From contig MGPE01000005.1 of NCBI GenBank assembly GCA_001797335.1, positions 217,013 to 281,012 on the forward strand: a stretch of DNA of 64,000 nucleotides, given 5' to 3'. The stretch comes from Deltaproteobacteria bacterium GWA2_38_16. GTDB taxonomy: Bacteria; Bdellovibrionota; JACOXK01; 2-02-FULL-40-11. The translations under genes and the position numbers were made by a program. Positions 47,337 through 56,614 of the stretch are shown here, piece after piece (the first letter of the stretch is position 1; each line of letters begins with the position of its first letter). Under the pieces are notes generated by a model. It did not search any database and had not been told where the DNA came from. It worked only from the letters and a program-made list of their open reading frames with translations.

Positions 47337-48032
47337 TTAACGATACCTGCGCCCTCTATCGATAAAGAGGGTATTTCCCGTGATGCCCGTCATCTCTTTT
47401 AATAGATATAAAATGGTTTTAGAGATTTCTTGGGGATCAATCGTTATATCGTTTTTTAGTCGTTCTCTGTCTTCTGGAAAATCAATCGGGCCAGGACAAA
47501 TGGTATTGATTTGAGCGGAATCTCCTAAGACTTTCGCTAAAATTTCTGTCATTGAAATAAGCCCTGTTTTTGAAAGCCAATAGGGGATGTAATTCCCTCG
47601 AGTTTTTGGGCCAGAGCTATCGGCGATATTAATGATTTTTTGAATCTTGTGGTGTGTGGCTTCTTGAATCAAGAAAAAGGGACCTTTTAAATTGGCATCT
47701 AAAAAATTATCCCAATCTTTTTCTGAAATCTTACCAAAAGGGGTAGGGTAGAATTGCGCAGCATTGTTAATCAATATATCGATGTGCCCCATTTTTTTTA
47801 CCACATCTCTCACCATGGTCGTAATATCTAAAACCTTGGCCATATCTGCTTTAAAAATTTCTACTGTTATTTTTTTGTCTCTAAGTTCTTTTAAGAGTGA
47901 GTGAATTTCTTTTTCAGAAGTGTGATAGTGAAGCGCCAGTGTTGCACCTTCGTGTGCGAGGGATAAGGCAATTTCTCGCCCCAGACGTTTGGCGGCACCG
48001 GTAATTAAAATAACTTTGTTTTTTAGGGCCAT
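47337..48032 (-). CDS. SDR-family oxidoreductase (pteridine reductase-like)
   Basis: 231 residues. NADP motif ITGAAKRLGREIALSLA, where the Arg-Leu-Gly-Arg pattern is pteridine-reductase-like; ILINNAAQF; catalytic Ser in NIADSSGPK and YWLSK as YxxxK; then INTICPGPI. The substrate may be a pterin or an acyl chain; not decided by sequence. Its stop abuts the polX start. Confidence 0.85.
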   Translation of the reverse strand: MALKNKVILITGAAKRLGREIALSLAHEGATLALHYHTSEKEIHSLLKELRDKKITVEIFKADMAKVLDITTMVRDVVKKMGHIDILINNAAQFYPTPFGKISEKDWDNFLDANLKGPFFLIQEATHHKIQKIINIADSSGPKTRGNYIPYWLSKTGLISMTEILAKVLGDSAQINTICPGPIDFPEDRERLKNDITIDPQEISKTILYLLKEMTGITGNTLFIDRGRRYR

Positions 48033-48041
48033 ACGAATAAA

Positions 48042-48527
48042 TTAGTGTATCTGTTTGATTAAATGATTCAAGGTATTTATTGCTGGCGTGTAGTAAGGAT
48101 TCACCTCTAGCGCCTTATATAAGGAAGAAATAGCTTTATTGAGCATGCCTTTTTTAATCCACACCCGAGAGAGATTATAGTGAGGATAATGATAGGTTGT
48201 ATAACTTTTAGCTTTGGTTGCTTTTTTAAGATAAAACACGGCTTCATCGTATTGGCCTTTTTCAATAAGATATGCGCCAATATCGTTCCAAGGATTGCCG
48301 AATTCTGGATCCATCTCAATCGCTTTTTGACATTCCCCAATGGCTTCGTCGTACCAACCTAAAAAAGAATACGCCCATGCTAAGAAGGTATGTGCTTCGG
48401 GTGTTTCTGATTCCTCAAGGGATTTTTTGTAGAATTCAATAGCTTTGTGGATGTCGCCTCGCAGTTGCGATTCGAAGCCAAGTCTGAAATTCTTATCGTC
48501 CTTCAGCTTTTGTTCGACATCGGCCAT
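48042..48527 (-). CDS. Tetratricopeptide-repeat protein
   Basis: 161 residues with about four TPR units: GDIHKAIEFYKKSLEE, AYSFLGWYDEAIGECQKAIEMDP, AYLIEKGQYDEAVFYLKKAT and KGMLNKAISSLYKALEVNP. No signal peptide, so a cytoplasmic scaffold. Nine bases separate it from the SDR gene, suggesting one operon running through polX, nth and the efflux pair. Confidence 0.88.
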   Translation of the reverse strand: MADVEQKLKDDKNFRLGFESQLRGDIHKAIEFYKKSLEESETPEAHTFLAWAYSFLGWYDEAIGECQKAIEMDPEFGNPWNDIGAYLIEKGQYDEAVFYLKKATKAKSYTTYHYPHYNLSRVWIKKGMLNKAISSLYKALEVNPYYTPAINTLNHLIKQIH

Positions 48528-48630
48528 GGGACTTAACTACACTATAGCAAGCTTTGAAACTTTAGGCAAATTTTAAACAGCGGGAATCCAGTATTTTAAA
48601 TTTTTTAATTTCTTTTTTCCCTGTGACCTG

Positions 48631-48639
48631 TGGTAAAAT
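48631..48639 (+). promoter_or_regulatory. Possible extended -10 promoter for the giant lipoprotein gene
   Basis: TGGTAAAAT fits an extended -10 (TGnTAnAAT-like). No good -35 is visible. The region from 48528 to 48671 otherwise shows only AT-rich sequence. Confidence 0.4.
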
Positions 48640-48671
48640 AAAAGTATATTTTTGTGGAACGTGGGTTGATT

Positions 48672-51600
48672 ATGCAATTCTCATTAATTTTTAATAAATG
48701 TGTTAGATTTGTTTTTTTTGGCTTAATGGCCTTGGGTTTAAGTGTAGGGTGCGGAGGAGGCGGTGGTGGAGGAAGTGGCGGTGGGGCAAGTCCTGTCTCT
48801 GATGGAGGAACAAGTCCTGGCGGGAGTACTCCATCAACGCCTGAGTCTCCTGCGCAGCCTTCTCAACCTCAAACACAATCCATAGCTATTCATGCCCAAA
48901 ATTGGATGGCCTCATCAATGTTTGTGGCGTTATTTGGTTTTAAAGGGGAGTTTTTAACAGAAAAAGAAATTTTTAAAAAACAAAGCTCAGTGGGGCCATT
49001 ATTCTTCTTTGAAAAATCAGCGTATGCACAAGATGCTATTTCTGATTTTAATTTAGAATTAACTTCTCAAGAGAAAGAAGCAACAGCTTTTGCGGTTATT
49101 TCATCTACTTCTATTAAAGATCAAGATAGCGATGGGATAATTGATGCGATTGTTATTACGTTTTCTAAAACGCAAGTAATAGTCGATGAAAAATCTAAAA
49201 CAGTGGCCCGTGAATTAAAAGAAAGAGGTGGATTTATAATAAGTGAAAGTAATGGATTAGAACTTAATTTCGAAGCCTTAGAGGCTGCTTTGGCACAGAT
49301 TTCAGATCAAACAACAGCTCATTCTACCATGACTATTGCTGCGGCTATTCATGGGGCCAAGCAAGGATCTCTTAGCCCTGGTACAGCCGTTTTATATACT
49401 GAAAACTCTATCATCCAAGAACAGGGTGATGAGTGGGTGGATGAAGTAGCTGGGCTATTATTTAAAGATATCAAGTTTAATATATTCATGGATGAGGCAG
49501 CCAATAAAGAAGCGCTTTTGGAAATGAAAATGGGGTTTAATAAACCTTTTGGAATCCCTAATCCTTATATATCTGGTATTACTGCAATACGTAGTGGATG
49601 GGGAGATCAACGATTGTATGAGGCTGGATTGGGTCCCATTGTGCAGGGTTTAGATCCTAAGGCACAAAAAATTTGTTTATCCTATAAATCTGATGAAATA
49701 AAAAATATAATTTATCCGCGTTTAACTAAAGAGCATTTCGGGCTTTATAAATATTCTGATAGTGGTTCTATAAAAGATACTAATGATTTCGATATAAGCC
49801 AAGAAAATGGAAAAACCTGTATAGCCTTTCATGAACCTTTTGATCGTGATACTTTTTATACGCTTCACATCATGTTGAGCAGTTCGCCACTCAATGATCT
49901 ATTTTCAACATTCAAAACCTGTAATTGTGATCACTTAAATTCAACCTCTGAGTACATCCCGGAAGTTATCTTTAAAACCCAAAAGCAAGATTTTATGAAT
50001 TATGTTTCTGAGCAGGGTTTAAATCCTAATCAATTTGATTCGATGAGTGGATTTTCAAGCGATGCAAATGATTTATATGTCCGATATCGTTTTTATGATT
50101 CCTCTCGTTATTCGAGTGGGCCAAGATTTATGATTTTACCTCGACCTGAAGCCACGAGTGATTTTAAATCCCAATCATTTGCATTGCGATTAATGATTCC
50201 GATCATTTCAAATTCTTCTGTATGGACAGATTCAACCATTTTATCACAAAAAGGTATTTATTTATCTTCTGTCGCGGATGGGAATCCCGTAATGTTGGAA
50301 TACCCAATGCATTTAGAGGGTATGCCCTTTTATTTTACAAGAAATTCTGTGTATCATGAATGTTCAAGGCCTGAGGTTAATATCTCTGGAGGAGCGTTGC
50401 CTGGAGTGGGCAGTATTGAAGTATCAGGAATAACACTGACAGATTTAAATTCTAAGGTAACAAGCTATTTAGCAGAGCATAAATATTATGGTTATAATTC
50501 TTCATTATATCCCTCTAGTTTGGGTTCTGGAGTTTTTATTGATGGTAATAAATTAAAGCTAACCGTTCAGTATGATTTATATCCTAAAGAAGCTATTTGT
50601 AATTTGGTTACTTATGAATCAGACAAAACGTTTTCTGATATGGTGCTAACACTGTTAAGAGGTGAAAAGCTTCAGGAGCCAAAGCCTGAACCAGAGTTTT
50701 TCGAAGGTCCTCACTATGAAGATTTTTTAGACCCAGATCCAGGGACGACACTGACGACACATAATGATTTTTGGAAAATGCCTATGCTGATGGCTCAAGC
50801 GTATGCTCAAAGTGAGGCATCTGATGAAAACTATGACCCACAAGATCCTTATAGTGTTTTTTGGAATCGAATGGGATTGAGTGGGTTTGAGTTTTCTCCA
50901 CCTCCTTCCCATATGCCTTCAGTGGCTTTAAAAAGAGCGCAAGCACTTTTAAGTGATTTCGAATATTCGTCGCCAGGTTATATGGCGGTTCGATATACTC
51001 CCAGGGTCCAGCAGTTTTTGTGGAATATACAAGACGCTCCGAAAAATGCTTCTACAGTAGAAGAAAAAAATATTTTAAATGGAATTTTTGGGGAATCGTT
51101 TATTACTCAAGAATTGAGAGGAGATGAATTTTATGAGCGTGTTTCGGGATACATGAAGCAAAATCCTAAACACTGGGTGGCCATGGAAGCTATTTACACG
51201 ATACATCATGAAAATATTCTTCAAGGAATTGTAAACAGAGAGTGGGCCTTAGATCGATATTACAATTATGTACCATTTTTTGAAATGACCCCAATCGCAC
51301 GTAATGCGTGCTCACTTAAAATGAGAAATTTAAGAGATAAGATTTCACAAGCAGCGTCGGAATATTTAAATCGTCCTGCAACAGGGCCAGGTCATGGTGA
51401 TTTAATCGTAGCCTATTTTGCATATGTAGGGTCTGCAGCTGCCATCGGAGAATTAAAAGGATTAGAAGATGCTTCTTCTCCTATTTCTTTTTTGGCCGAA
51501 TGGGATAAAGAAAAATTAGATCCATCGTTAAAACCTGAGGATATGATGAGTATTGATGCTGGGCATTGCTTTGATGCTCTGAATGCTGTGGCAAGTGTGG

Positions 51601-52973
51601 CGCAGCTGGGGTATGCGGTAGGTCCAGCAACCAAATATTTAAAAGGTATGTTAGCTATAGAACGAGAAGCAAAGTTAGTGGGGGCTTTGGAAAAAGCGAA
51701 TGGGAAATTAGTTGTTCATACAGAGAATCTTCCCTCTCGTCCTCTTTCCGTGTTTAGACAAGAAGCTCCTCCTAGAAAATACTTTAATGAGTTGTTAGAA
51801 GTGTCTTCTCAGGGGAGTGATTTAGCAGAGCCTACACCTGTTGTTGTACGTCAAAAAACTTTTGCTCCTCTTCAAAAAAGGGCTATCAGTTCTTTAATAG
51901 AGCTTAAAAAGGAAGGATTTTCGTTACGGGCTGCATCAGCGTTGATGGATAAAGCGGCGTATTTACAATACCGATTTCAACAAGCCAAAAGGGCGGATAT
52001 TCGTTATGTACGTAGAGGTGCACCGCTGAGAGGTACTTTGGGAGCGTGTGTCCATAGTGGGGACGAAGTGACCGCACTCTGTGGAGAGTTCATTCGAGGT
52101 TCAAACCGGATTGCTGTTAGAAAGTTGCTCAATAATATAAAAGATTTTCAATACGGATCTTCTGAAATGGCCCAAGAGGCCGGAGCTGAAATTAAAAAAG
52201 CAATTTTATCTCTTGTCAAAAATGCACATGATATAGATAAAGAGGATATCTTAACAAGAGTTGTATTATTAATTGACTCTGGAAAAAGTGCTCAATGGGA
52301 AAGCATTATTTCTCTTCTTGAGTCCAAAGGTGTGTTAACCACACAAGATCGAGTTCATCATTTGATAGAATTGGCAATTGGAGCAGGGCATGAAGTGGAT
52401 CACTTCGAGCGTTTTTCTATAGGGAAAAAACTCTACATTCGAAAACAATTGGCTGCTCTTCGCCCAAGGCTTTCTTTGGAACAAATGCAAGAGGTTGAAC
52501 AATTTGCAAATAGTAATGCATCTTTAGCACAGGTGATTGGTCTTTTTGAGAAAATAAAAAATCCTAATTTAGCTCCAGATCTTGATTCTTTGAATACGTT
52601 AGTGACTGTTATTCAACAAAATATTACATTTGTGATGGAAAAATCAGCCTATCGTGCTGAGCAAAAATTCTTAAAAATGCTTAGAGATGATTCTTTGCTG
52701 CAAGATTTAATAGAAGAAACTTCTCAGGGAGGGCTTCGATTATCCCAAAAAGCAAAGGGGGCTATTCAAGGTGAGGAAAGCGAAAAAGATGTTTTAGATT
52801 ATTTTTCTGGTTGGTTTGATTCTGGCCATGATGATTTGACGTTAGATTTACGAATTACAAATCTTTATAAAACAGGTGAGGCGGCACAAAGAGTGAAAGC
52901 AGTTATTGGAAATAAAAACCTGGATGAAATGGAAGATTTTTTAGATGTCGCTGTCCGTGCTGGAGGTTGGTGA
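48672..52973 (+). CDS. Very large candidate lipoprotein of unknown function
   Basis: 1433 residues from ATG 48672 (GTG 48654 also possible). The signal peptide ends in a degenerate lipobox LSVGC, followed by a Gly-rich run and a Ser/Pro linker, so surface or outer-membrane anchoring is likely. About residues 90-700 look beta-rich and Ig-like, with one calcium-type loop DQDSDGIID near 155 and two internal AYAQ segments (about 120 and 715). From about 800 on it is helical. No enzymatic motif recognised. Its stop is one base from the MBL gene, whose ribosome site lies inside it. Confidence 0.75.
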   Translation: MQFSLIFNKCVRFVFFGLMALGLSVGCGGGGGGGSGGGASPVSDGGTSPGGSTPSTPESPAQPSQPQTQSIAIHAQNWMASSMFVALFGFKGEFLTEKEIFKKQSSVGPLFFFEKSAYAQDAISDFNLELTSQEKEATAFAVISSTSIKDQDSDGIIDAIVITFSKTQVIVDEKSKTVARELKERGGFIISESNGLELNFEALEAALAQISDQTTAHSTMTIAAAIHGAKQGSLSPGTAVLYTENSIIQEQGDEWVDEVAGLLFKDIKFNIFMDEAANKEALLEMKMGFNKPFGIPNPYISGITAIRSGWGDQRLYEAGLGPIVQGLDPKAQKICLSYKSDEIKNIIYPRLTKEHFGLYKYSDSGSIKDTNDFDISQENGKTCIAFHEPFDRDTFYTLHIMLSSSPLNDLFSTFKTCNCDHLNSTSEYIPEVIFKTQKQDFMNYVSEQGLNPNQFDSMSGFSSDANDLYVRYRFYDSSRYSSGPRFMILPRPEATSDFKSQSFALRLMIPIISNSSVWTDSTILSQKGIYLSSVADGNPVMLEYPMHLEGMPFYFTRNSVYHECSRPEVNISGGALPGVGSIEVSGITLTDLNSKVTSYLAEHKYYGYNSSLYPSSLGSGVFIDGNKLKLTVQYDLYPKEAICNLVTYESDKTFSDMVLTLLRGEKLQEPKPEPEFFEGPHYEDFLDPDPGTTLTTHNDFWKMPMLMAQAYAQSEASDENYDPQDPYSVFWNRMGLSGFEFSPPPSHMPSVALKRAQALLSDFEYSSPGYMAVRYTPRVQQFLWNIQDAPKNASTVEEKNILNGIFGESFITQELRGDEFYERVSGYMKQNPKHWVAMEAIYTIHHENILQGIVNREWALDRYYNYVPFFEMTPIARNACSLKMRNLRDKISQAASEYLNRPATGPGHGDLIVAYFAYVGSAAAIGELKGLEDASSPISFLAEWDKEKLDPSLKPEDMMSIDAGHCFDALNAVASVAQLGYAVGPATKYLKGMLAIEREAKLVGALEKANGKLVVHTENLPSRPLSVFRQEAPPRKYFNELLEVSSQGSDLAEPTPVVVRQKTFAPLQKRAISSLIELKKEGFSLRAASALMDKAAYLQYRFQQAKRADIRYVRRGAPLRGTLGACVHSGDEVTALCGEFIRGSNRIAVRKLLNNIKDFQYGSSEMAQEAGAEIKKAILSLVKNAHDIDKEDILTRVVLLIDSGKSAQWESIISLLESKGVLTTQDRVHHLIELAIGAGHEVDHFERFSIGKKLYIRKQLAALRPRLSLEQMQEVEQFANSNASLAQVIGLFEKIKNPNLAPDLDSLNTLVTVIQQNITFVMEKSAYRAEQKFLKMLRDDSLLQDLIEETSQGGLRLSQKAKGAIQGEESEKDVLDYFSGWFDSGHDDLTLDLRITNLYKTGEAAQRVKAVIGNKNLDEMEDFLDVAVRAGGW

Positions 52974-52974
52974 T

Positions 52975-53616
52975 ATGAACATTCACTGTTTTACGGTTGG
53001 GCCGTTTTTGGAACATACCTATATTGTGTCTGATCCCGAGTCAAAAGAAGCCATCGTTATTGATCCGGGCGGTGAGAACGAAAAAATTTTAAAATATTTA
53101 AAAGAGAAAGAACTGCATTTAAAAGGTATTTATTCTACCCATGGGCATATTGATCATGTAGCGGGGGCATATGAGTTACATCAATTAACCCAAATTCCTT
53201 ATCGATTAAATGTGAAAGATAAATTTTTATTAGATGAGCTTCCAACTATTAGTGCGTATTTTGGTTTTTCAGATATTAAAATCCCTGTAATTCATTCAAC
53301 GATTGAAGAAGGAGAAACGATAGAATTAGGAAAACAAAAAATAAATGTCATTGCGACCCCAGGCCATACGCCTGGGGGCTTATGTTATTTTACGGAAGGA
53401 AATATTTTAGTAGGGGATACGTTATTTCAAGGTTCTATTGGTCGGACCGATCTTCCTGGGGGAAATCATGAAGAGCTTCTTCAGTCGATTAAAACAAAAC
53501 TGTTAACATTAGATGATAAGCTTACTGTTTTTTGCGGCCATGGGCCTAAAACGACGATTGGCCGAGAGAAAGAATTCAACCCCTTCCTCATTAAAGGGCA
53601 TTCCCGGTTTTTGTAA
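52975..53616 (+). CDS. Metallo-beta-lactamase-fold hydrolase (glyoxalase II-like)
   Basis: 213 residues from ATG 52975, chosen because GGAGG (52962-52966) lies 8 bases upstream. Metal motifs: STHGHIDHVAG (HxHxDH), TPGHTPGG, LVGDTLFQGSIGRTD and FCGHGPKTTIGRE. This small single-domain group acts on thioesters such as S-lactoylglutathione or similar; the exact substrate is unknown. It stands directly after the giant lipoprotein gene and 53 bases before lipA. Confidence 0.92.
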   Translation: MNIHCFTVGPFLEHTYIVSDPESKEAIVIDPGGENEKILKYLKEKELHLKGIYSTHGHIDHVAGAYELHQLTQIPYRLNVKDKFLLDELPTISAYFGFSDIKIPVIHSTIEEGETIELGKQKINVIATPGHTPGGLCYFTEGNILVGDTLFQGSIGRTDLPGGNHEELLQSIKTKLLTLDDKLTVFCGHGPKTTIGREKEFNPFLIKGHSRFL

Positions 53617-53668
53617 AATATTTTATTGGCAGAGCATAGACTTTTGAGTAATACTTTTGGCTTAATCT

Positions 53669-54520
53669 ATGAAGCCAAACTGGATTCGAGTAAAGCTGCC
53701 TTCTGGGGAAAAATATCACTCTTTAAAAACTTTGAGCGAAGGCTTGCAATTAAATACTGTATGCCAAGAAGCCCGCTGTCCTAATATTGAAGAATGTTGG
53801 AATGGGGGAACGGCGACCTTTATGCTCATGGGAGATACTTGTACTCGGGGGTGTCGATTCTGCCATGTGAAAACCGGAAATCCAAAAGGGGTACTCGATC
53901 TTGAAGAGCCCCGAAAAATTGCCCAAGCTATCCAAGAACTTCAGTTAAAATATGTGGTGTTAACCTCTGTTGATCGCGATGATTTGCCCGATGGTGGGGC
54001 TTCTCATTTTTCAAGAACGGTTCATGAAATTAAAAAAATAAACTCCGAAATTACGGTAGAAGCCTTAATTCCGGATTTTAATGCTGATCCAAAATCTTTA
54101 GATACGATGCTCGAAAGTGGTGCAGAAGTCTTAGCTCAAAATATGGAAACGGTTAAGCGGCTTACCAAAAAAGTACGAGATCATAAATCGGGATATGAAA
54201 AAACACTGCATGTTTTAGAATACTTTAAAACAAAAAAATCTTCGATTGTAACCAAATCTTCTTTAATGGTGGGATTAGGGGAAACAGAAGCAGAAATTTT
54301 TGAAACGATGGATGATTTAAGATCGATTGGAGTTGACATTTTAACTTTGGGTCAATATCTTCAACCTTCAAAGAAACAATTGCCTGTGGAGTGCTATGTG
54401 CACCCCAGTTATTTTGAAAAATTAAAAGACGTGGGAATGAAAAAAGGATTTCGTTATGTGGCTGCAGGCCCACTGGTGAGAAGCTCCTATCGGGCTGGAG
54501 AATTTTTTAAATGGAAATAG
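53669..54520 (+). CDS. lipA: Lipoyl synthase
   Basis: Radical SAM enzyme inserting two sulfurs into octanoyl groups on lipoyl domains. 283 residues with both clusters: Cys32, Cys37, Cys43 in CQEARCPNIEEC (auxiliary) and Cys58, Cys62, Cys65 in CTRGCRFC (SAM). The C-terminal RSSYRAGEF holds the serine that ligates the auxiliary cluster. It overlaps the E1alpha gene by 10 bases, tying cofactor maturation to the enzyme that needs it. Confidence 0.97.
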   Translation: MKPNWIRVKLPSGEKYHSLKTLSEGLQLNTVCQEARCPNIEECWNGGTATFMLMGDTCTRGCRFCHVKTGNPKGVLDLEEPRKIAQAIQELQLKYVVLTSVDRDDLPDGGASHFSRTVHEIKKINSEITVEALIPDFNADPKSLDTMLESGAEVLAQNMETVKRLTKKVRDHKSGYEKTLHVLEYFKTKKSSIVTKSSLMVGLGETEAEIFETMDDLRSIGVDILTLGQYLQPSKKQLPVECYVHPSYFEKLKDVGMKKGFRYVAAGPLVRSSYRAGEFFKWK

Positions 54521-55620
54521 TTCAAATTTTAAAACCAGATGGAACGCTCGTAAATTCTTCTTTAGAACCAAAGCTTAGCCAAGAGCAACTTAAAAAACTT
54601 TATCATTATATGGTGCTGACGCGTCTTATGGATGAGCGGGGACTGATGATGCAACGCCAAGGAAAAATTGGATTTTATGTGACGAGCACTGGCCAAGAAG
54701 CGATAGTGGGGGGAGCATTGGCGTTAGAAAAAGACGATTGGGTATTCCCCGCTTACAGAGAACATGCTGTTGGATTATTTTTAGGGATGCCCCTTAAGAT
54801 TTTTATCGCCCAGCTTTTTGGAAATAGTGAAGATGCCAATAAGGGTCGACAGATGCCCAATCATTTTGCCTATGCACCGATACATTATGTGTCCATTTCA
54901 AGTCCTATTGCAACTCAAGTAGCACAAGCGGCTGGGGCTGCTATGGCCATGAAACTAAAAAAACAAAAAACAGTGTGTATTACGTATTTTGGAGATGGTG
55001 GAACCTCGGAAAACGATTTTCATGCAGGAATGAATTTCGCAGGTGTCTATAAAGCCCCTTGTATTTTTTATTGTTCAAATAACCAATATGCCATTTCTGT
55101 CCCGGTTGAAAAACAAACCGCTCAGCAACAGATTTCCGAAAAAGCAAAGGCCTATGGTTTCCCTGGAATTCGGGTCGATGGGAATGATGTTTTAGCCGTC
55201 TATAAAGTGGTCAAAGATGCGGTAGATAGAGCAAAGCGAGGAGAAGGGCCAACCCTGGTTGAGTCCTACACCTTTCGAATGGGACCACATAGTTCTTCGG
55301 ATGACCCTACGCGATATTGTCCAAAATCAAAATTAGACGAATGGGCTAAACAAGATCCTATTAAACGGTTTAAGGCCTATTTAATAAATAAAAAACTATG
55401 GTCAGAAAAAGAAGATGCTGCACTTATTGGAAAAATAAAACAAGAAATTTCAGATGTTATTACAGAAGTCACTCAAGCAAAGCCACCAGCACTCTCAACG
55501 CTTTTTGAGGATGTCTATAAAGAAATGCCGCTCACACTTCAGTGGCAAAAAGAGGCGCTTTTAGAAGAAGCCAAACAAAAAGGTTCATTCAAAGATTCGT
55601 CGGAGGCGTTCCCGCTTTAG
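54511..55620 (+). CDS. 2-oxoacid dehydrogenase E1 component, alpha subunit
   Basis: 369 residues. ThDP motif GDGGTSENDFHAGMNFAG ending in SNNQYAI. The MQRQGKIGFYVTSTGQEA start and FRMGPHSSSDDPTRY loop look more like branched-chain 2-oxoacid (BCKDH) E1alpha than Gram-positive PdhA, but both clades are close. It decarboxylates pyruvate or branched-chain 2-oxoacids with the beta subunit. The first gene after lipA in a complete dehydrogenase operon. Confidence 0.9.
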   Translation: MEIVQILKPDGTLVNSSLEPKLSQEQLKKLYHYMVLTRLMDERGLMMQRQGKIGFYVTSTGQEAIVGGALALEKDDWVFPAYREHAVGLFLGMPLKIFIAQLFGNSEDANKGRQMPNHFAYAPIHYVSISSPIATQVAQAAGAAMAMKLKKQKTVCITYFGDGGTSENDFHAGMNFAGVYKAPCIFYCSNNQYAISVPVEKQTAQQQISEKAKAYGFPGIRVDGNDVLAVYKVVKDAVDRAKRGEGPTLVESYTFRMGPHSSSDDPTRYCPKSKLDEWAKQDPIKRFKAYLINKKLWSEKEDAALIGKIKQEISDVITEVTQAKPPALSTLFEDVYKEMPLTLQWQKEALLEEAKQKGSFKDSSEAFPL

Positions 55621-55627
55621 GAGAATT

Positions 55628-56602
55628 ATGGCTACGCTAACCCTACTTCAAGCAATTAATGACGCACTTAAAACCGAAATGCGGTTGGATGATCGTGTGG
55701 TAACTTTTGGAGAAGATGTGGGATTTGTGGGAGGTGTTTTTAGAACGACCGAAGGCATTCAAAAAGAATTTGGAGAAGGTCGTTGTTTTGATACGCCACT
55801 CAGTGAATCTGGAATTATTGGTGCGGCTATTGGGATGGCGCTTTATGGATTAAGGCCCATTGCGGAAATTCAATTTTTAGATTTTATTTATCCCGCGTTT
55901 GATCAAATTATTTCAGAAGCGGCTAAAATGCGCTATCGCTCGGGTGCTCAATTTACGTGTCCCATGGTGATTCGTACTCCGTATGGAGGGGGGATTAAAG
56001 GAGGACATTATCACTCGCAAAGTACCGAAGCTTTTTTTGCCCATACACCCGGGCTTAAAGTGGTGATTCCATCGAATCCCTATGATGCCAAAGGACTTTT
56101 GATTTCGGCCATTCGTGACGAAGATCCTGTGATGTTTTTAGAACCCAAAAGACTCTATCGTGCATTAAAAGGGGAAGTTCCAGAATCTGCCTATACGGTG
56201 CCACTTGGAAAAGCGGTGGTTACCAAAGAAGGATCCGATGTCAGTCTTTTTTGTTGGGGGGCCATGGTGCCTGTGTGTATGGAGGCCGCCACAAAAGCTG
56301 CTCAAAAGAATTTAAATATAGAAGTGGTGGATCTCAGAACCATTACGCCTCTTGATGTAGAAACCGTACTGGCTTCGGCTCAAAAAACAGGGCGGGTTGT
56401 GATTGTACATGAGGCGGTAAAAACAGCGGGATTTGGTGCGGAAATTTCTGCACTCATTTCTGAACGTGCCATGGAGTATATGAAGGCCCCAATTTTAAGA
56501 GTGGCAGGATTTGATACCCCATTTCCTTATACGTTAGAGCATGTGTATATGCCAGATCCTGTGCGCGTACTCATGGCCATTGAAAAAGTGACGCAGTATT
56601 AA
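55628..56602 (+). CDS. 2-oxoacid dehydrogenase E1 component, beta subunit
   Basis: 324 residues, normal length. Motifs: GEDVGFVGGVFRTTEG, DTPLSESGIIGAAIGMAL, RPIAEIQFLDFIYPAFDQI, YGGGIKGGHYHSQSTEAFFAH and the C-terminal DTPFPYTLEHVYMPD. AGGAG precedes the ATG. Forms the alpha2-beta2 E1 with the preceding gene, 7 bases apart. Confidence 0.95.
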   Translation: MATLTLLQAINDALKTEMRLDDRVVTFGEDVGFVGGVFRTTEGIQKEFGEGRCFDTPLSESGIIGAAIGMALYGLRPIAEIQFLDFIYPAFDQIISEAAKMRYRSGAQFTCPMVIRTPYGGGIKGGHYHSQSTEAFFAHTPGLKVVIPSNPYDAKGLLISAIRDEDPVMFLEPKRLYRALKGEVPESAYTVPLGKAVVTKEGSDVSLFCWGAMVPVCMEAATKAAQKNLNIEVVDLRTITPLDVETVLASAQKTGRVVIVHEAVKTAGFGAEISALISERAMEYMKAPILRVAGFDTPFPYTLEHVYMPDPVRVLMAIEKVTQY

Positions 56603-56614
56603 TGAGGAGAATAT

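Noticed and set aside
48672-52973. Calling the giant lipoprotein a polymorphic toxin
   Set aside because: No toxin domain, repeat (RHS/YD) region or immunity gene was recognised; the resemblance to pre-toxin helices is too weak.
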